This document shows, one piece after another, positions 34,076-45,743 of a stretch of DNA of 64,000 bases; the first letter of the stretch is position 1; the number at the start of each line of letters is the position of its first letter. The position numbers and the translations under genes are program-made. The notes beneath the pieces are model-generated. The model worked only from the letters and a program-made list of their open reading frames with translations. It ran no database searches and was not told the origin of the DNA. Source of the DNA: Solidesulfovibrio alcoholivorans DSM 5433 (GTDB lineage Bacteria > Desulfobacterota > Desulfovibrionia > Desulfovibrionales > Desulfovibrionaceae); NCBI RefSeq assembly GCF_000702665.1, contig NZ_JNJA01000002.1, positions 496,001 through 560,000 on the forward strand. The letters are read 5' to 3'.

Positions 34076-36319
34076 CTAGTCGCGTCCGCCGCGGTCGCGT
34101 CCGCCGCGGTCGCGATCAAAGCCGCCACGCCGGTCGCCCCGGTCACGGTCGCCGCCGGGACGGCGCGGACCTGCGGTCTTGGCGTAGTCGGCCGGGTCGT
34201 AGGGGATGCCGCGCTCCTCGTTGAGCACGGCCTTGCGCGAGAGCCGGATGCGGCCCGTGGGCTCCTGCTCGAGCACCTTGACCGTGATCTGCTGGCCGAG
34301 CTTGACCACGTCGGAGGGCGCGCCCACACGCTCGACGTCGAGCTGGGACACGTGGCACAGGCCCTCGAGCCCGGGCAGGATCTCGATGATGGCGCCGCAG
34401 TCGATGATCTTTTTCACCGTGCCCGTGTAGTTGGCCCCGACATCGGCATGCTGGTCGTAAAACAGCACGCGCTCTTTGGCCTTTTCCAGGGACTCCAGGG
34501 TGGGGGCGAAGATGGAGATCTTGCCCGAATCCTCGATGTCGATGGACGCGCCGGTGTCGGCCGTGATGGCCTTGATGTTCTTGCCGCCGGGTCCGATCAC
34601 TTCGCGGATTTTTTCCGGATTGATGTTGACCACGGCCAGCTGCGGGGCCAGCGGCGAGAGTTCGGGCCGCGGCGCGGCAAGCGTCTCGGCCATGCGGCCG
34701 AGGATGTGCAGCCGGGCTTCCTTGGCCTGGTTCAGGGCCTGGCGCATGACGGCCTGGGGGATGCCCGTGATCTTGATGTCCATCTGGATGCCGGTGACGC
34801 CGTGGGCGGTGCCGGCCACCTTGAAGTCCATGTCGCCCATGGCGTCCTCGTCGCCGAGGATGTCCGTGAGCACGAGGAAGTCGTCGCCCTCCTTGATCAG
34901 GCCCATGGCGATGCCGGCCACGGCTTCCTTGACCGGGACGCCGGCGTCCATGAGCGCGAGCGACGCGCCGCACACCGAAGCCATGGACGAGGAGCCGTTG
35001 GACTCCATCACCTGGGAGACCACGCGCATGGTGAAGGGGAATTCCTCGGGGCCGGGCAGGACCGGCAGGATGGAGCGCTCGGCGAGCGCGCCGTGGCCGA
35101 TCTCGCGCCGGGACGGGCCGCGCATGGGCTTGACCTCGCCCACGCAGTAGGGCGGGAAGTTGTAGTGGAGCATGAAACGCTTGTAGGTCTCGCCGTTGAG
35201 CGTTTCGATCTTCTGCTCGTCGCCGGTGGACCCGAGCGTGGCCACGCACAGGGACTTGGTCTCGCCCCGGGCGAAGATGGTCGAGCCGTGAGTGCGCGGC
35301 AGCACGCCCACCTCGATGCCGATGGGGCGCACGGTCTTGGTGTCGCGGCCGTCCAGGCGGATGCCGGTCTCCTTGATGAGCGCGCGCAGGAGTTTTTTCT
35401 CCATGCCCTCGAGGATGTCGCCGGCCTTGGCCTTGTAGGTGGGCTCGTCCGGGAAGGCCGCGAGCACGGCCTCGATCACGGCCTGCTTGACGGCCTTGCG
35501 CGCCTCGCGGCGGGGCATCTTGTCCTTGATGGCGAAGGCGGCCTTGAGGCCGGCCTCGGCCTTTTCGTGGACCAGCTTTTCCAGTTCCTCGATGGGCGCG
35601 GGCGGCACGAAGGCGATCTTCGGCTTGCCGGCCTTTTCGCGCAGTTCCTCCTGGAGGTCGATCAGGGGCAGCACGTTCTTGTGCCCCCACTCCAGAGCGT
35701 CGGCCAGCATGTCCTCGGACACGAACTGCCCGCCGCCCTCGACCATGACCACGGCGTCGCGGGAGGCGGCGAAGGTCAGGTTGAGGGTGCTCTCGGCTTT
35801 GATCATGGGCACGGTGGGGTTGAAGACGAACTGGCCGGCCACGTAGCCCACGCGGCCGCCGGCGATGGGGCCTTCGAAGGGGATCTTGGAGATGTGCAGC
35901 GCGGCCGAGGCGGCGGTCAGGGCCAGCACGTCGGGCTCCACCTGGCCGTCGGCCGAGAGCACGGTGGCGATGATCTGCACCTCGTCGCGGAAGCCCTTGG
36001 GGAAAAGGGGCCGGCAGGGGCGGTCGATCAGGCGGCACACCAGCACCTCGCGCTCGGAGGGGCGGCCGATTTCGCGGCGGAAGTAGGAGCCCGGGATGCG
36101 CCCGGCGGCGTAGGACATTTCCTGGTAGTCCACGGTGAGGGGGAAAAAGCCTTTCTCCTCGGGCAGGGCCTGCGTGCAGGCCGTGACCAGCACCACGGTG
36201 CCGCCGGACTGGACCCAGACGGCCCCGTCGGCCTGGTTGGCCAGGCGGCCGGTTTCAAGGATGACGGCATTGCCGCCGATGGTGGCTTCGAGTCGGATGG
36301 GATCGAACGTGAGAGTCAT
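34076..36319 (-). CDS. pnp: Polynucleotide phosphorylase
   Basis: 747 residues. Two RNase PH domains (catalytic block GSSSMASVCGASLALMDAGVP, with LTDILGDEDAMGDMDFKVAGT) flank an all-helical domain. KH (REVIGPGGKNIKAI) and S1 (VGANYTGTVKKIIDCGAIIEI) RNA-binding domains follow. The extreme C-terminus is an Arg/Gly/Asp repeat tail (RDRGGRDRGG), probably for RNA contact. It degrades RNA 3' to 5' with phosphate and acts in the degradosome. Starts at the ATG at 36319 (GAGGTG upstream). It is the last gene of the rimP-to-pnp block, separated from rpsO by a hairpin. Confidence 0.97.
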   Translation of the reverse strand: MTLTFDPIRLEATIGGNAVILETGRLANQADGAVWVQSGGTVVLVTACTQALPEEKGFFPLTVDYQEMSYAAGRIPGSYFRREIGRPSEREVLVCRLIDRPCRPLFPKGFRDEVQIIATVLSADGQVEPDVLALTAASAALHISKIPFEGPIAGGRVGYVAGQFVFNPTVPMIKAESTLNLTFAASRDAVVMVEGGGQFVSEDMLADALEWGHKNVLPLIDLQEELREKAGKPKIAFVPPAPIEELEKLVHEKAEAGLKAAFAIKDKMPRREARKAVKQAVIEAVLAAFPDEPTYKAKAGDILEGMEKKLLRALIKETGIRLDGRDTKTVRPIGIEVGVLPRTHGSTIFARGETKSLCVATLGSTGDEQKIETLNGETYKRFMLHYNFPPYCVGEVKPMRGPSRREIGHGALAERSILPVLPGPEEFPFTMRVVSQVMESNGSSSMASVCGASLALMDAGVPVKEAVAGIAMGLIKEGDDFLVLTDILGDEDAMGDMDFKVAGTAHGVTGIQMDIKITGIPQAVMRQALNQAKEARLHILGRMAETLAAPRPELSPLAPQLAVVNINPEKIREVIGPGGKNIKAITADTGASIDIEDSGKISIFAPTLESLEKAKERVLFYDQHADVGANYTGTVKKIIDCGAIIEILPGLEGLCHVSQLDVERVGAPSDVVKLGQQITVKVLEQEPTGRIRLSRKAVLNEERGIPYDPADYAKTAGPRRPGGDRDRGDRRGGFDRDRGGRDRGGRD

Positions 36320-36445
36320 GGGCACCTCGCTGAAGAGTGGGGATGGACGACGAACGGTGTCAGCCCTCCCGCCATGCAGCAGGCGCGACGGCAGCCGGGA
36401 CGGCGGGTCCCGGGAGCGGGCGCGCATAATGCATGCGCGGGAAGG

Positions 36446-36480
36446 AAGCGGGGCCTGCCGCAAGACAGGCCCCGCTTTTT
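36446..36480. terminator. Hairpin between rpsO and pnp
   Basis: AAGCGGGGCCTG pairs perfectly with CAGGCCCCGCTT, five bases after the rpsO stop on the minus strand. In E. coli an attenuating terminator sits in the same place. Here it may partly separate rpsO and pnp expression or serve as an RNase site. The T tract is best on the plus strand. Confidence 0.7.
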
Positions 36481-36484
36481 GACG

Positions 36485-36754
36485 CTACTTGCGCAGTCCG
36501 AGCTTCGCGATCAGGTCGCGATAGCGCTGGATGTCCTTTTTCTTCAGGTAGTTTAAAAGTTTGCGGCGCTGGCCGACCAGCTTGAGCAGGCCCGTCCGGG
36601 AATGGTAATCCTTGGGGTGAGCCTTGAAATGCCCGGTCAGGTACGTGATGCGCGCCGTCAGCAGGGCGACCTGCACCTCGGGGGAGCCGGTGTCGCCGTC
36701 GTGCTTCTTGTGTTCCGTGATGACGTTTGCCTTGTCTTCGGCAGTCATAACCAC
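36485..36754 (-). CDS. rpsO: Ribosomal protein S15
   Basis: 89 residues, the standard length, when started at the GTG at 36754 with GGAGG eight bases upstream. This gives the usual (M)[15 protein letters not shown] opening; the ATG at 36748 would lose two residues and sit too far from the ribosome site. The conserved [17 protein letters not shown] and [19 protein letters not shown] blocks are present. It binds 16S rRNA in the central domain. Four bases after truB. Confidence 0.97.
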   Translation of the reverse strand: MVMTAEDKANVITEHKKHDGDTGSPEVQVALLTARITYLTGHFKAHPKDYHSRTGLLKLVGQRRKLLNYLKKKDIQRYRDLIAKLGLRK

Positions 36755-36758
36755 AGCG

Positions 36759-37754
36759 CTATCCTCCAGTGTTGGGGGTGGAAGTTCGCTCGGGGACGGT
36801 ACGTCCGCCGCGCCGGGCCGGTTGCGGGTCGCCGAAAAGACCGCGCAGGATGGCCCACCTGTGTCCACCGTCCGCTTCCTCGGCCCTGGCCAGGGCCAGG
36901 GGCCGGGAGTCCTCGTCGCAAAGCAGGGCGTTTTCCCCGGCGAAGGCCTCGCGCCCGGCGCGCACGCGCACGCCCTGGCGCACCAGGGCGGCGGCGTCGG
37001 CGTCGAGCGCGACGGTCCGCCAGTGGGGCAGGGCCGCCTCGAGCGGGATCACCCGCCCGGGAAGGCTCTGCGGATCGGCCAGGATGTCCTCCAGGCCGTG
37101 CGCCTGCCGCAGTTCGAAGGGACGGCTTGCCTCCCGGGTCAGGGCGGTCATGACGGCGCCGCATCCAAGGCGCTTCCCCAGGCTGTGGACCAGGGAGCGT
37201 ATGTAGACGCCGGCGGAGACCCGGACCCGGAACGTCGCCGACGGCAGCGCGAGATGCTCGAGCCGCGCGTCGAAGACGGAAATTTTCTTGCGTTTGACCG
37301 GGGTGGCCAGGCCCTTGCGGGCCAGTTCGTACAGGGGCCGTCCCTGGTGCTTGGCCGCGGAATAGGGCGGCACCTCCTGCTCCGTCTCGGCCTTCCAGGC
37401 GGCCACGGCCGCTTCCAGCGCGGCCTGTCCCACGTGTTCCCAGGGCGCTTCGGCCGTCACGGCCCCCTGGATGTCGTAGGTGTCCGTGGTCATGCCCAGG
37501 CGCAATTCGCCGAGATAGGCTTTTTCGCCTTCCATCACATAGGGCGCGATCTTGGTGGCTTCGCCGAGGAGCACCACCAGCACGCCCGAGGCCAGGGGAT
37601 CGAGGGTTCCGGCATGGCCTATCTTTTTTTGCCCCAGCCGCTTGATGGCCGTGAGGCAGGCCGTGGACGTCGGCCCCGAGGGCTTGTCGAGCGCCAGCAC
37701 GCCGTGGAGTTGGGGCAGGGCGGGCCGGATATGGCGTCCTTTCTGGTTTTGCAT
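36759..37754 (-). CDS. truB: tRNA pseudouridine-55 synthase
   Basis: 331 residues. Catalytic Asp lies in [19 protein letters not shown]. Other motifs: [14 protein letters not shown] near the start and [18 protein letters not shown] for tRNA binding. It converts U55 in the T-loop. The C-terminal about 70 residues form a small domain ending in a Pro/Arg-rich tail. It is in the nusA-infB-rbfA-truB-rpsO block. Confidence 0.95.
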   Translation of the reverse strand: MQNQKGRHIRPALPQLHGVLALDKPSGPTSTACLTAIKRLGQKKIGHAGTLDPLASGVLVVLLGEATKIAPYVMEGEKAYLGELRLGMTTDTYDIQGAVTAEAPWEHVGQAALEAAVAAWKAETEQEVPPYSAAKHQGRPLYELARKGLATPVKRKKISVFDARLEHLALPSATFRVRVSAGVYIRSLVHSLGKRLGCGAVMTALTREASRPFELRQAHGLEDILADPQSLPGRVIPLEAALPHWRTVALDADAAALVRQGVRVRAGREAFAGENALLCDEDSRPLALARAEEADGGHRWAILRGLFGDPQPARRGGRTVPERTSTPNTGG

Positions 37755-37788
37755 GAGCGGATGAAACCTGAAAAATCTGCTGCGGCCG

Positions 37789-38775
37789 TTACTGCCGCGC
37801 CATCGCGCCGCGCGCGGCGTCCACGGCCCGGGCCACGGCCTCGGCCAGCATGTCCCCGGCCGCGTCCAGGGGGGCGTCGAGCTTGCCGCCGGCGGCGTTT
37901 TTGTGCCCGCCGCCGCCGAACGAGGCGGCTACGGACTGGATGTTGACATCACCCACGGATCGCAGGGAAAATTTCACGCCGCCCTCGGGCAATTCACGGG
38001 CCAGGATGGCGGCGGCCACGCCGCGCAGGCGCAGGGCGTTGTTGATCAGCCCCTCGCAGTCCTCGGGGCCGGTGCCCGTACGCTTGAGCATTGCTTGCGA
38101 TATCCTGATAACGCCCACCTGTCCATCATGGCGCAGTCCGATCTGCCCCAGAACCTCGGACCACAGGCGCAGCCGGTTCATGGTCCACTGGTTTTTTATC
38201 AGCGCCCCGGTGGCACCCACGTCGAGCCCGCCCCGGATCATCTCCGCCACAAGCTCCAGGCTCTCGGCCGTGGTGCCGCCGAAGCTGAAGAATCCCGTGT
38301 CCGTGGCCATGGCCGCGTAGAGCGCCTGGGCGAGGGGGCCGGTCAGGGGCACGCCCAGGTCCTTGGCCAGAAAGGCCACCATTTCGCCCGTGGCGCAACG
38401 CCCCGGATCGACCCAGTTGATCGCGCCGAAACCGGGGTTGCCCAGGTGGTGGTCGATGACGGCCATGCGCGCGGGATCGAGGACGCTTTCCAGGTTGCCC
38501 AGGCGCGGGCCGTCACCGCAGTCGAGCACGAGCGCCAGGTCGTAGCCGTCGTCGGGCGGCGTATCGAGCAGCGGCGCGGGCAGTTCCAGCCAGCCGTACT
38601 GCGGCGGCACCGGGGAGTCGTTTAAGAGGCTGAAGGACTTGCCGAGCGCTTCCAGGATGAAGCCCATGGCCGCGGTCGCGCCCAGGGCGTCGCCGTCCGG
38701 GGAGGCATGGGCGGCGACTACGAAGGAGCGACCCTGGCGGATGCGCCGGGCGATCTCATGCCTCGGGTCGGCCAT
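37789..38775 (-). CDS. DHH/DHHA1 phosphoesterase, NrnA-like
   Basis: 328 residues. N-terminal DHH motifs (HASPDGDALGA, LVLDCGDG, VIDHHLGN) ligate two metals; the C-terminal DHHA1 has FGGGGHKNAAGG. NrnA-type enzymes degrade oligoribonucleotides (nanoRNA, pGpG) and dephosphorylate pAp. pAp release is relevant to a sulfur-metabolising cell, but that link is inference. It overlaps the rbfA 3' end by 20 bases. This gene slot is common to Desulfovibrio and Firmicute rbfA-truB operons. Confidence 0.92.
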   Translation of the reverse strand: MADPRHEIARRIRQGRSFVVAAHASPDGDALGATAAMGFILEALGKSFSLLNDSPVPPQYGWLELPAPLLDTPPDDGYDLALVLDCGDGPRLGNLESVLDPARMAVIDHHLGNPGFGAINWVDPGRCATGEMVAFLAKDLGVPLTGPLAQALYAAMATDTGFFSFGGTTAESLELVAEMIRGGLDVGATGALIKNQWTMNRLRLWSEVLGQIGLRHDGQVGVIRISQAMLKRTGTGPEDCEGLINNALRLRGVAAAILARELPEGGVKFSLRSVGDVNIQSVAASFGGGGHKNAAGGKLDAPLDAAGDMLAEAVARAVDAARGAMARQ

Positions 38776-39091
38776 AGACCATGTCCTCCAGGTACGTGTC
38801 GCGAGCGAAACGCAGTTCCGGCACGAATTTCATGCGCAGGCGCTGGCCGAGGAGGGTACGCAAAAAACCCTTGGCCTGCTCCAGGGCCTTGGCCGCCGCA
38901 GCGAGGCGGGCCTCGTCGCCGCTTAACGTATAATAGATCCTGACGATGGACATGTCGGCATTGAGGGCCGCGCCGCTTATGGTCACGAGTTCCAGACGGG
39001 GGTCCTTGACGTCTTCGGACAGGGCAATGGCCATTTCCCGGGCGATCTGGTCGGCCAGGCGGCTCGAACGGCGCGTAGGGGTGCGCTTCAT
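38756..39091 (-). CDS. rbfA: 30S ribosome-binding factor A
   Basis: 111 residues from the ATG at 39091. The KH-like fold is seen in MKRTPTRRSSRLADQIAREM, VKDPRLELVTISGAALNADMSIVRIYYTL and the C-terminal LRMKFVPELRFARDTYLED. It assists late 16S rRNA 5'-end maturation. Its 3' end overlaps the DHH gene. Confidence 0.95.
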   Translation of the reverse strand: MKRTPTRRSSRLADQIAREMAIALSEDVKDPRLELVTISGAALNADMSIVRIYYTLSGDEARLAAAAKALEQAKGFLRTLLGQRLRMKFVPELRFARDTYLEDMVYGRPEA

Positions 39092-39107
39092 GAAGGGTCT
39101 CAATGCC

Positions 39108-39395
39108 TCACAGGGAAAGGATGGCGATGTCGTCGTCCACGAGTTCGGCCTCGGCAGCGGCAATCACCATGTTGAGGGCCTTTTGCAGCAGGCCCCGGGC
39201 ATGGGTGGCGTCGGCGGAGACGGTGACGGCGGCCAGGACGAGGGTGTCCCACGACTCCTGCATGGCCGTTTCGGCCACGGCCACGTTGAATTTGTTGCGC
39301 AGTTTCATCTTGAGGCTCTGGGCCACGCGGCGTTTCCCCTTGAGCGAATCGTTGCCGTGCAGGGCGAATTCCAGGGTCAGGACGCCGACAACCAT
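39108..39395 (-). CDS. DUF503 / YlxP-family protein
   Basis: 95 residues. MVVGVLTLEFALHGNDSLKGKRRVAQSL is the family hallmark, with a ferredoxin-like beta-alpha-beta pattern. It sits between infB and rbfA, the standard YlxP position. The exact role (ribosome or rRNA-linked) is not settled in the family. Confidence 0.92.
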   Translation of the reverse strand: MVVGVLTLEFALHGNDSLKGKRRVAQSLKMKLRNKFNVAVAETAMQESWDTLVLAAVTVSADATHARGLLQKALNMVIAAAEAELVDDDIAILSL

Positions 39396-39454
39396 GTCGT
39401 GAAGTCCTCATCGAAGCGCCGGGCCGGAGCGCGCGCCTCCGGCCCGGCGGCTCG

Positions 39455-42350
<2,896 letters not shown>

Positions 42351-42358
<8 letters not shown>

Positions 42359-42596
42359 CTTGACCCCCCCTCCGGCGCCTGGGCCGCACGGAGTATTTCG
42401 AAAATTTCTCGGCGCATTCGGGGTTGGCGCAGAGATAGTGCCCCCGTCCGGGCAATACGGCCCTGGGATCGGGCACCAAACCCGCGCCTTCGGCGAGCAC
42501 GTGCCGGCGCAGGCTGCTTTTGGGAAACCGGCCCCGGCATACCACGCACATGCGCGTGGGCGAGGCGGGGCGCTGTCCCGAGTCGGTTCGCTGCAT
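42351..42596 (-). CDS. ylxR: YlxR/DUF448 family RNA-binding protein
   Basis: 81 residues from the ATG at 42596, which overlaps the nusA stop by one base (TGATG). The family motif [17 protein letters not shown] is followed by [16 protein letters not shown]. The paired Cys are typical of this small protein between nusA and infB. It is thought to bind RNA; the role is unclear. Confidence 0.93.
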
Positions 42597-44026
42597 CAGG
42601 CCTTGTCCGTCTCCGGTTCGCCGGATTCGCCGGGTTCGCCGGCGTCTTGCGTCGCTTCGCCCGTGGCTTCGCCGGCCGCCTCGGCGTCGACGGCTTCGCT
42701 CTGGGCGGTTTCGTCTGTGTCCGCGTCGGCGTCTGCGCTTGCGTCTGCGTCGGCGTCTGCGTCGGCGTCGTCCCCGACTGCGGCGGCCGCGGCGGTGGCG
42801 CCCATGAGTTTGAGCGCCGCACGCAGGTCGTCGCGCTTGGACGGCGTCATGCCGGCGATGGCGTCGATGGCGTCGTCGGGCGCGCCGGCCAGCTGCTCCA
42901 TGGTCTCGAAGCCCGCATCCAGGATGTTGTCCACGGGAATTTCGGCGACGCTGGCCAGCTGCTCCAGGAATTTCTTGGAGGCGTTGGCCTCGCGGAAGCG
43001 GGATTCGGTGAAGATGTCGATCTTCCAGCCGAGGAGCTTGGCCGCGAGCTTGACGTTCTGGCCCTTGCGGCCGATGGCCAGGTTGAGCTGGTCGTCGGAG
43101 ACCACCACTTCCAGGGCTTTTTCGTCCTCGTCCACGGAAATGCGGGTGACGCGGGCCGGGGACAGGGCGTTGGCGGCGTAGGAAGCGATCTCGGGATTCC
43201 AGACCACGATGTCGATGCGCTCGCCGCGCAGCTCCTGCACGATGTTCTGGATGCGCGAGCCGCGGATGCCCACGCACGCGCCCACGGGATCGACGTCGCG
43301 GTCCTTGCTGATCACGGCGACCTTGGCGCGCGAACCGGGGTCGCGGGCCACGGCCACGATCTTGACCGTGCCGTCGGAAACCTCGGGCACCTCGCGGGCG
43401 AAGAGCGCCTTCATGTAGTCGCCGTGGGTACGCGAGACGATGATCTGCGGGCCGCGGCCGGAAGGCAGGACCTCGATGATGTAGGCCTGCACGCGGTCGC
43501 CGCGCTTGTAGCGTTCGCGGGGGATCTGTTCTTCCTTGGGCAGGAGCGCCTCGGTGCGGCCGAGGTTGATGATCCAGCCTGTGCGGTCGCGGCGCTGGAT
43601 GATGCCGGAAATGATCTCGCCCTTGCGGTCCTTGTATTCCTCGTAGATGATCTCCTGTTCGGCGTCGCGCATGCGCTGGATGATCACCTGCTTGGCGGAC
43701 TGGGCGGCGATGCGCCCGAGATTTTCCACGGTGAGCTTGAAGCCCATCTCGTCGTCGAGCACGACGTTGGGGTCGATGGCGCGGGCGTCGGACAGGCAGA
43801 TTTCCGCCGCAGGATCGGCCACGTCGTCGTCCTCCACCACGACCTTGAACTGGTAGACCTCGATTTCCCCCTGCTCGTCGTTATAGCTGACTTCGACGTC
43901 GAGGTTCTCGCCGTACTTGCGGATCACCGAGGAACGGACGGCTTCCTCCAGGGTGTCGACCAGCAGGTCGCGGTCGATGCCGCGGTCCTTGCTGATCTGG
44001 TCGATGGCTTTCTTCAGTTCCGTCAT
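42596..44026 (-). CDS. nusA: Transcription termination/antitermination factor NusA
   Basis: 476 residues. An RNA-polymerase-binding N-domain, an S1 domain and KH1/KH2 (VGACVGIRGSRIQNIVQELRG and NLAIGRKGQNVKLAAKLLG regions) are in order. One C-terminal helix-hairpin repeat follows (about 360-405). The last about 65 residues are an Ala/Asp/Glu low-complexity tail with (AD)n runs, not present in the E. coli protein. It controls pausing, termination and antitermination. It overlaps rimP by four bases (ATGA). Confidence 0.96.
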   Translation of the reverse strand: MTELKKAIDQISKDRGIDRDLLVDTLEEAVRSSVIRKYGENLDVEVSYNDEQGEIEVYQFKVVVEDDDVADPAAEICLSDARAIDPNVVLDDEMGFKLTVENLGRIAAQSAKQVIIQRMRDAEQEIIYEEYKDRKGEIISGIIQRRDRTGWIINLGRTEALLPKEEQIPRERYKRGDRVQAYIIEVLPSGRGPQIIVSRTHGDYMKALFAREVPEVSDGTVKIVAVARDPGSRAKVAVISKDRDVDPVGACVGIRGSRIQNIVQELRGERIDIVVWNPEIASYAANALSPARVTRISVDEDEKALEVVVSDDQLNLAIGRKGQNVKLAAKLLGWKIDIFTESRFREANASKKFLEQLASVAEIPVDNILDAGFETMEQLAGAPDDAIDAIAGMTPSKRDDLRAALKLMGATAAAAAVGDDADADADADASADADADTDETAQSEAVDAEAAGEATGEATQDAGEPGESGEPETDKA

Positions 44027-44586
44027 GGCGTTTCCTCCGGGGTCCCGGACGACGGGTCGTCGGCCCCTTCTGCGGCAATGGCGTCAAAGGCATGGATAAG
44101 GCGGATGCGTTCCGCCTCGTCGAAGTCGAACGTCAGGGAAAAAGCCTTGGGGCCGGGATCGACGGTCGCGGTCAGGCGGGAGCCGTCCACGGCGTCGAGG
44201 ACGCCCTTGAAGCGCTTGCGCCCCTCGCGCGGGGCCATAAGCCGGAATTCGATCCCCCGGCCGCAGTAGTCCGCAAGCTGCGCGGCGGTGAAAAAACGGC
44301 GGTCGAGCCCGGGCGAGGAGACTTCCAGCACGTAGGCGCCGGGGATCATGTCTTCCATTTCGAGCAGCGCGCCCAGGTGGCGGCTGACCTTGGCGCATTC
44401 GTCGATGGTCACACCCTTGCGCTGCGGCGTGCGCGGCGTCTCCGGGGCGAGGTCGATGTAAAGGCGCACAAGCTGGCGGTGTCCCGACGCACCGAGCTCG
44501 ATTCCCCACAGGGCGAGGCCCATGGTGGCGAGGTAGGGGGAGATCAGCTCCCGGATTTTATCCGGCACGGCGTTTGTTCGCTGCAT
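44023..44586 (-). CDS. rimP: Ribosome maturation factor RimP
   Basis: 187 residues from the ATG at 44586 (AAAGGA upstream); a TTG at 44604 is less likely because it abuts a terminator. Family motifs: LWGIELGASGHRQLVRLYID, TIDECAKVSRHLGALLEMED and YVLEVSSPGLDRRFF. It assists 30S assembly. First protein gene of the rimP-nusA-ylxR-infB operon. Confidence 0.94.
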   Translation of the reverse strand: MQRTNAVPDKIRELISPYLATMGLALWGIELGASGHRQLVRLYIDLAPETPRTPQRKGVTIDECAKVSRHLGALLEMEDMIPGAYVLEVSSPGLDRRFFTAAQLADYCGRGIEFRLMAPREGRKRFKGVLDAVDGSRLTATVDPGPKAFSLTFDFDEAERIRLIHAFDAIAAEGADDPSSGTPEETP

Positions 44587-44602
44587 GGCGTCCTTTGTCA
44601 GC

Positions 44603-44633
44603 AAAAAAAAAGTGGACCGATCGTCAGGCCCAC
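44603..44633 (-). terminator. Rho-independent terminator of tRNA-Gly
   Basis: On the minus strand GTGGGCC pairs with GGTCCAC (one G-U) around a seven-base loop and is followed by nine T. It lies between the tRNA 3' end and the rimP start, so the tRNA can be ended separately; partial read-through would feed the operon. Confidence 0.88.
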
Positions 44634-44670
44634 CTCGTCACGACAACCGTTCGGTTGGGAGACTCAGGTT

Positions 44671-44746
44671 TGGAGCGGGCGACGAGGATCGAACTCGCGA
44701 CACCAAGCTTGGGAAGCTTGTACTCTACCAGCTGAGCTACGCCCGC
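44671..44746 (-). tRNA. tRNA-Gly (anticodon CCC)
   Basis: 76 bases with encoded CCA. The acceptor stem GCGGGCG/CGCCCGC is perfect. The anticodon arm CAAGC-TTCCCAA-GCTTG gives anticodon CCC, and the T arm reads GCGAG-TTCGATC-CTCGT. It is immediately upstream of rimP-nusA-infB, the same slot that an initiator tRNA (metY) occupies in E. coli. Confidence 0.96.
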
Positions 44747-44856
44747 TCGAATGGGAGGAAATATCATCCTCCCCGTATTTGTCAAGCGGCCGCGCCCGTC
44801 GGCGTAAAAAAAGAGGCGGCCCGGCGCGGCGAGGGGCGGCGCGCGGGACTCCGCCC

Positions 44857-44873
44857 TGGCCCGCGAGTTGCAA
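44857..44873 (+). promoter_or_regulatory. Sigma-54 promoter of the flagellar operon
   Basis: TGGCCCGCGAGTTGCAA matches the -24/-12 consensus (TGGCAC-N5-TTGC) with one mismatch and exact GG-N10-GC spacing. The expected transcription start is near 44884, just before the flgF ribosome site GGAGG at 44886. Confidence 0.8.
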
Positions 44874-44900
44874 AGGCTCCGGCCAGGAGGACCGCGTCCT

Positions 44901-45686
44901 ATGGAAATGAGCATGTACAGCGCGCTTTTTGGGGCCCTGTCCACGGAAATGCGCCTCAATCTCAGCGCCAATAATTTGGCGAATGTCAACACCACGGGCT
45001 ACAAGCGCGACCGCGTCTCCTTCGAGGACACCTTCCTGCGCTACGCCCACGACTACCATATCGATCCGCGCGGCAACCTCCGGGAAAAAGAGCTCCTGCC
45101 CCGGGCCGACCTCATCGCCAAGCCCCGCCTGGCCGAGCAGCGCATCGACTTCAGCCAGGGCGCGCTGCAACTGACGGGCAACCCCCTGGACGTGGCCATC
45201 CAGGGCGAGGGTTTTTTCAAGGTCGGCGGGCCCGGCGGCACCTATTACACCAGGAACGGGGCCTTTCACCGCAACGCCGACGGCATGCTCGTCACGGACC
45301 AGGACATGCCGGTGCTCGGCAACGGCGGCCCCATCCAGGTCCCGGAGGGCCGGGCCGTGACCATCGACGGCACGGGGGCCATCTACGTGGACGACGCCCA
45401 GGTGGGCCAGCTCGACGTGGTCACGGTGCAAAACCCCGACGTCCTCCAGAAATACGGCTCCAACCTCTACACGGCCCAGTCCGGGGCCACGGCCCAGGAA
45501 GGCCCGGCCACGGCCGGTCAGACCGAAGTGGCGCAGGGCTACCTCGAAAAGCCCAATGTCGAGGTGGTGGAGGAGATGGTCAACATGATCGAAACCCAGC
45601 GGACCTTCGAGGCCTACCAGAAAGTCATGACCAATTCGAACGAACTGGACACCAAGGCCATCCGCATGGGCACGGACAAGACCTAA
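44901..45686 (+). CDS. flgF: Flagellar proximal/distal rod protein FlgF
   Basis: 261 residues. N-terminal axial motif NLSANNLANVNTTGYKRDRV, central AIQGEGFFKVGGPGGTYYTRNGAF and C-terminal VEVVEEMVNMIETQRTFEAYQK. The FlgF assignment (rather than FlgG) rests on its place just ahead of the longer-conserved FlgG gene. First gene of the flagellar operon, behind a sigma-54 promoter. ATG at 44901 with GGAGG ten bases upstream. Confidence 0.93.
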   Translation: MEMSMYSALFGALSTEMRLNLSANNLANVNTTGYKRDRVSFEDTFLRYAHDYHIDPRGNLREKELLPRADLIAKPRLAEQRIDFSQGALQLTGNPLDVAIQGEGFFKVGGPGGTYYTRNGAFHRNADGMLVTDQDMPVLGNGGPIQVPEGRAVTIDGTGAIYVDDAQVGQLDVVTVQNPDVLQKYGSNLYTAQSGATAQEGPATAGQTEVAQGYLEKPNVEVVEEMVNMIETQRTFEAYQKVMTNSNELDTKAIRMGTDKT

Positions 45687-45743
45687 AGCCGTCCGCGCAT
45701 GACGGACGAAGCGCAATAACGGGAAAACGGGAGGAAACGCGCC

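Noticed and set aside
42710-42775. Short tandem repeat resembling a CRISPR or VNTR
   Set aside because: It is the GC-rich coding sequence for the Ala/Asp tail of NusA, in frame and without spacers.
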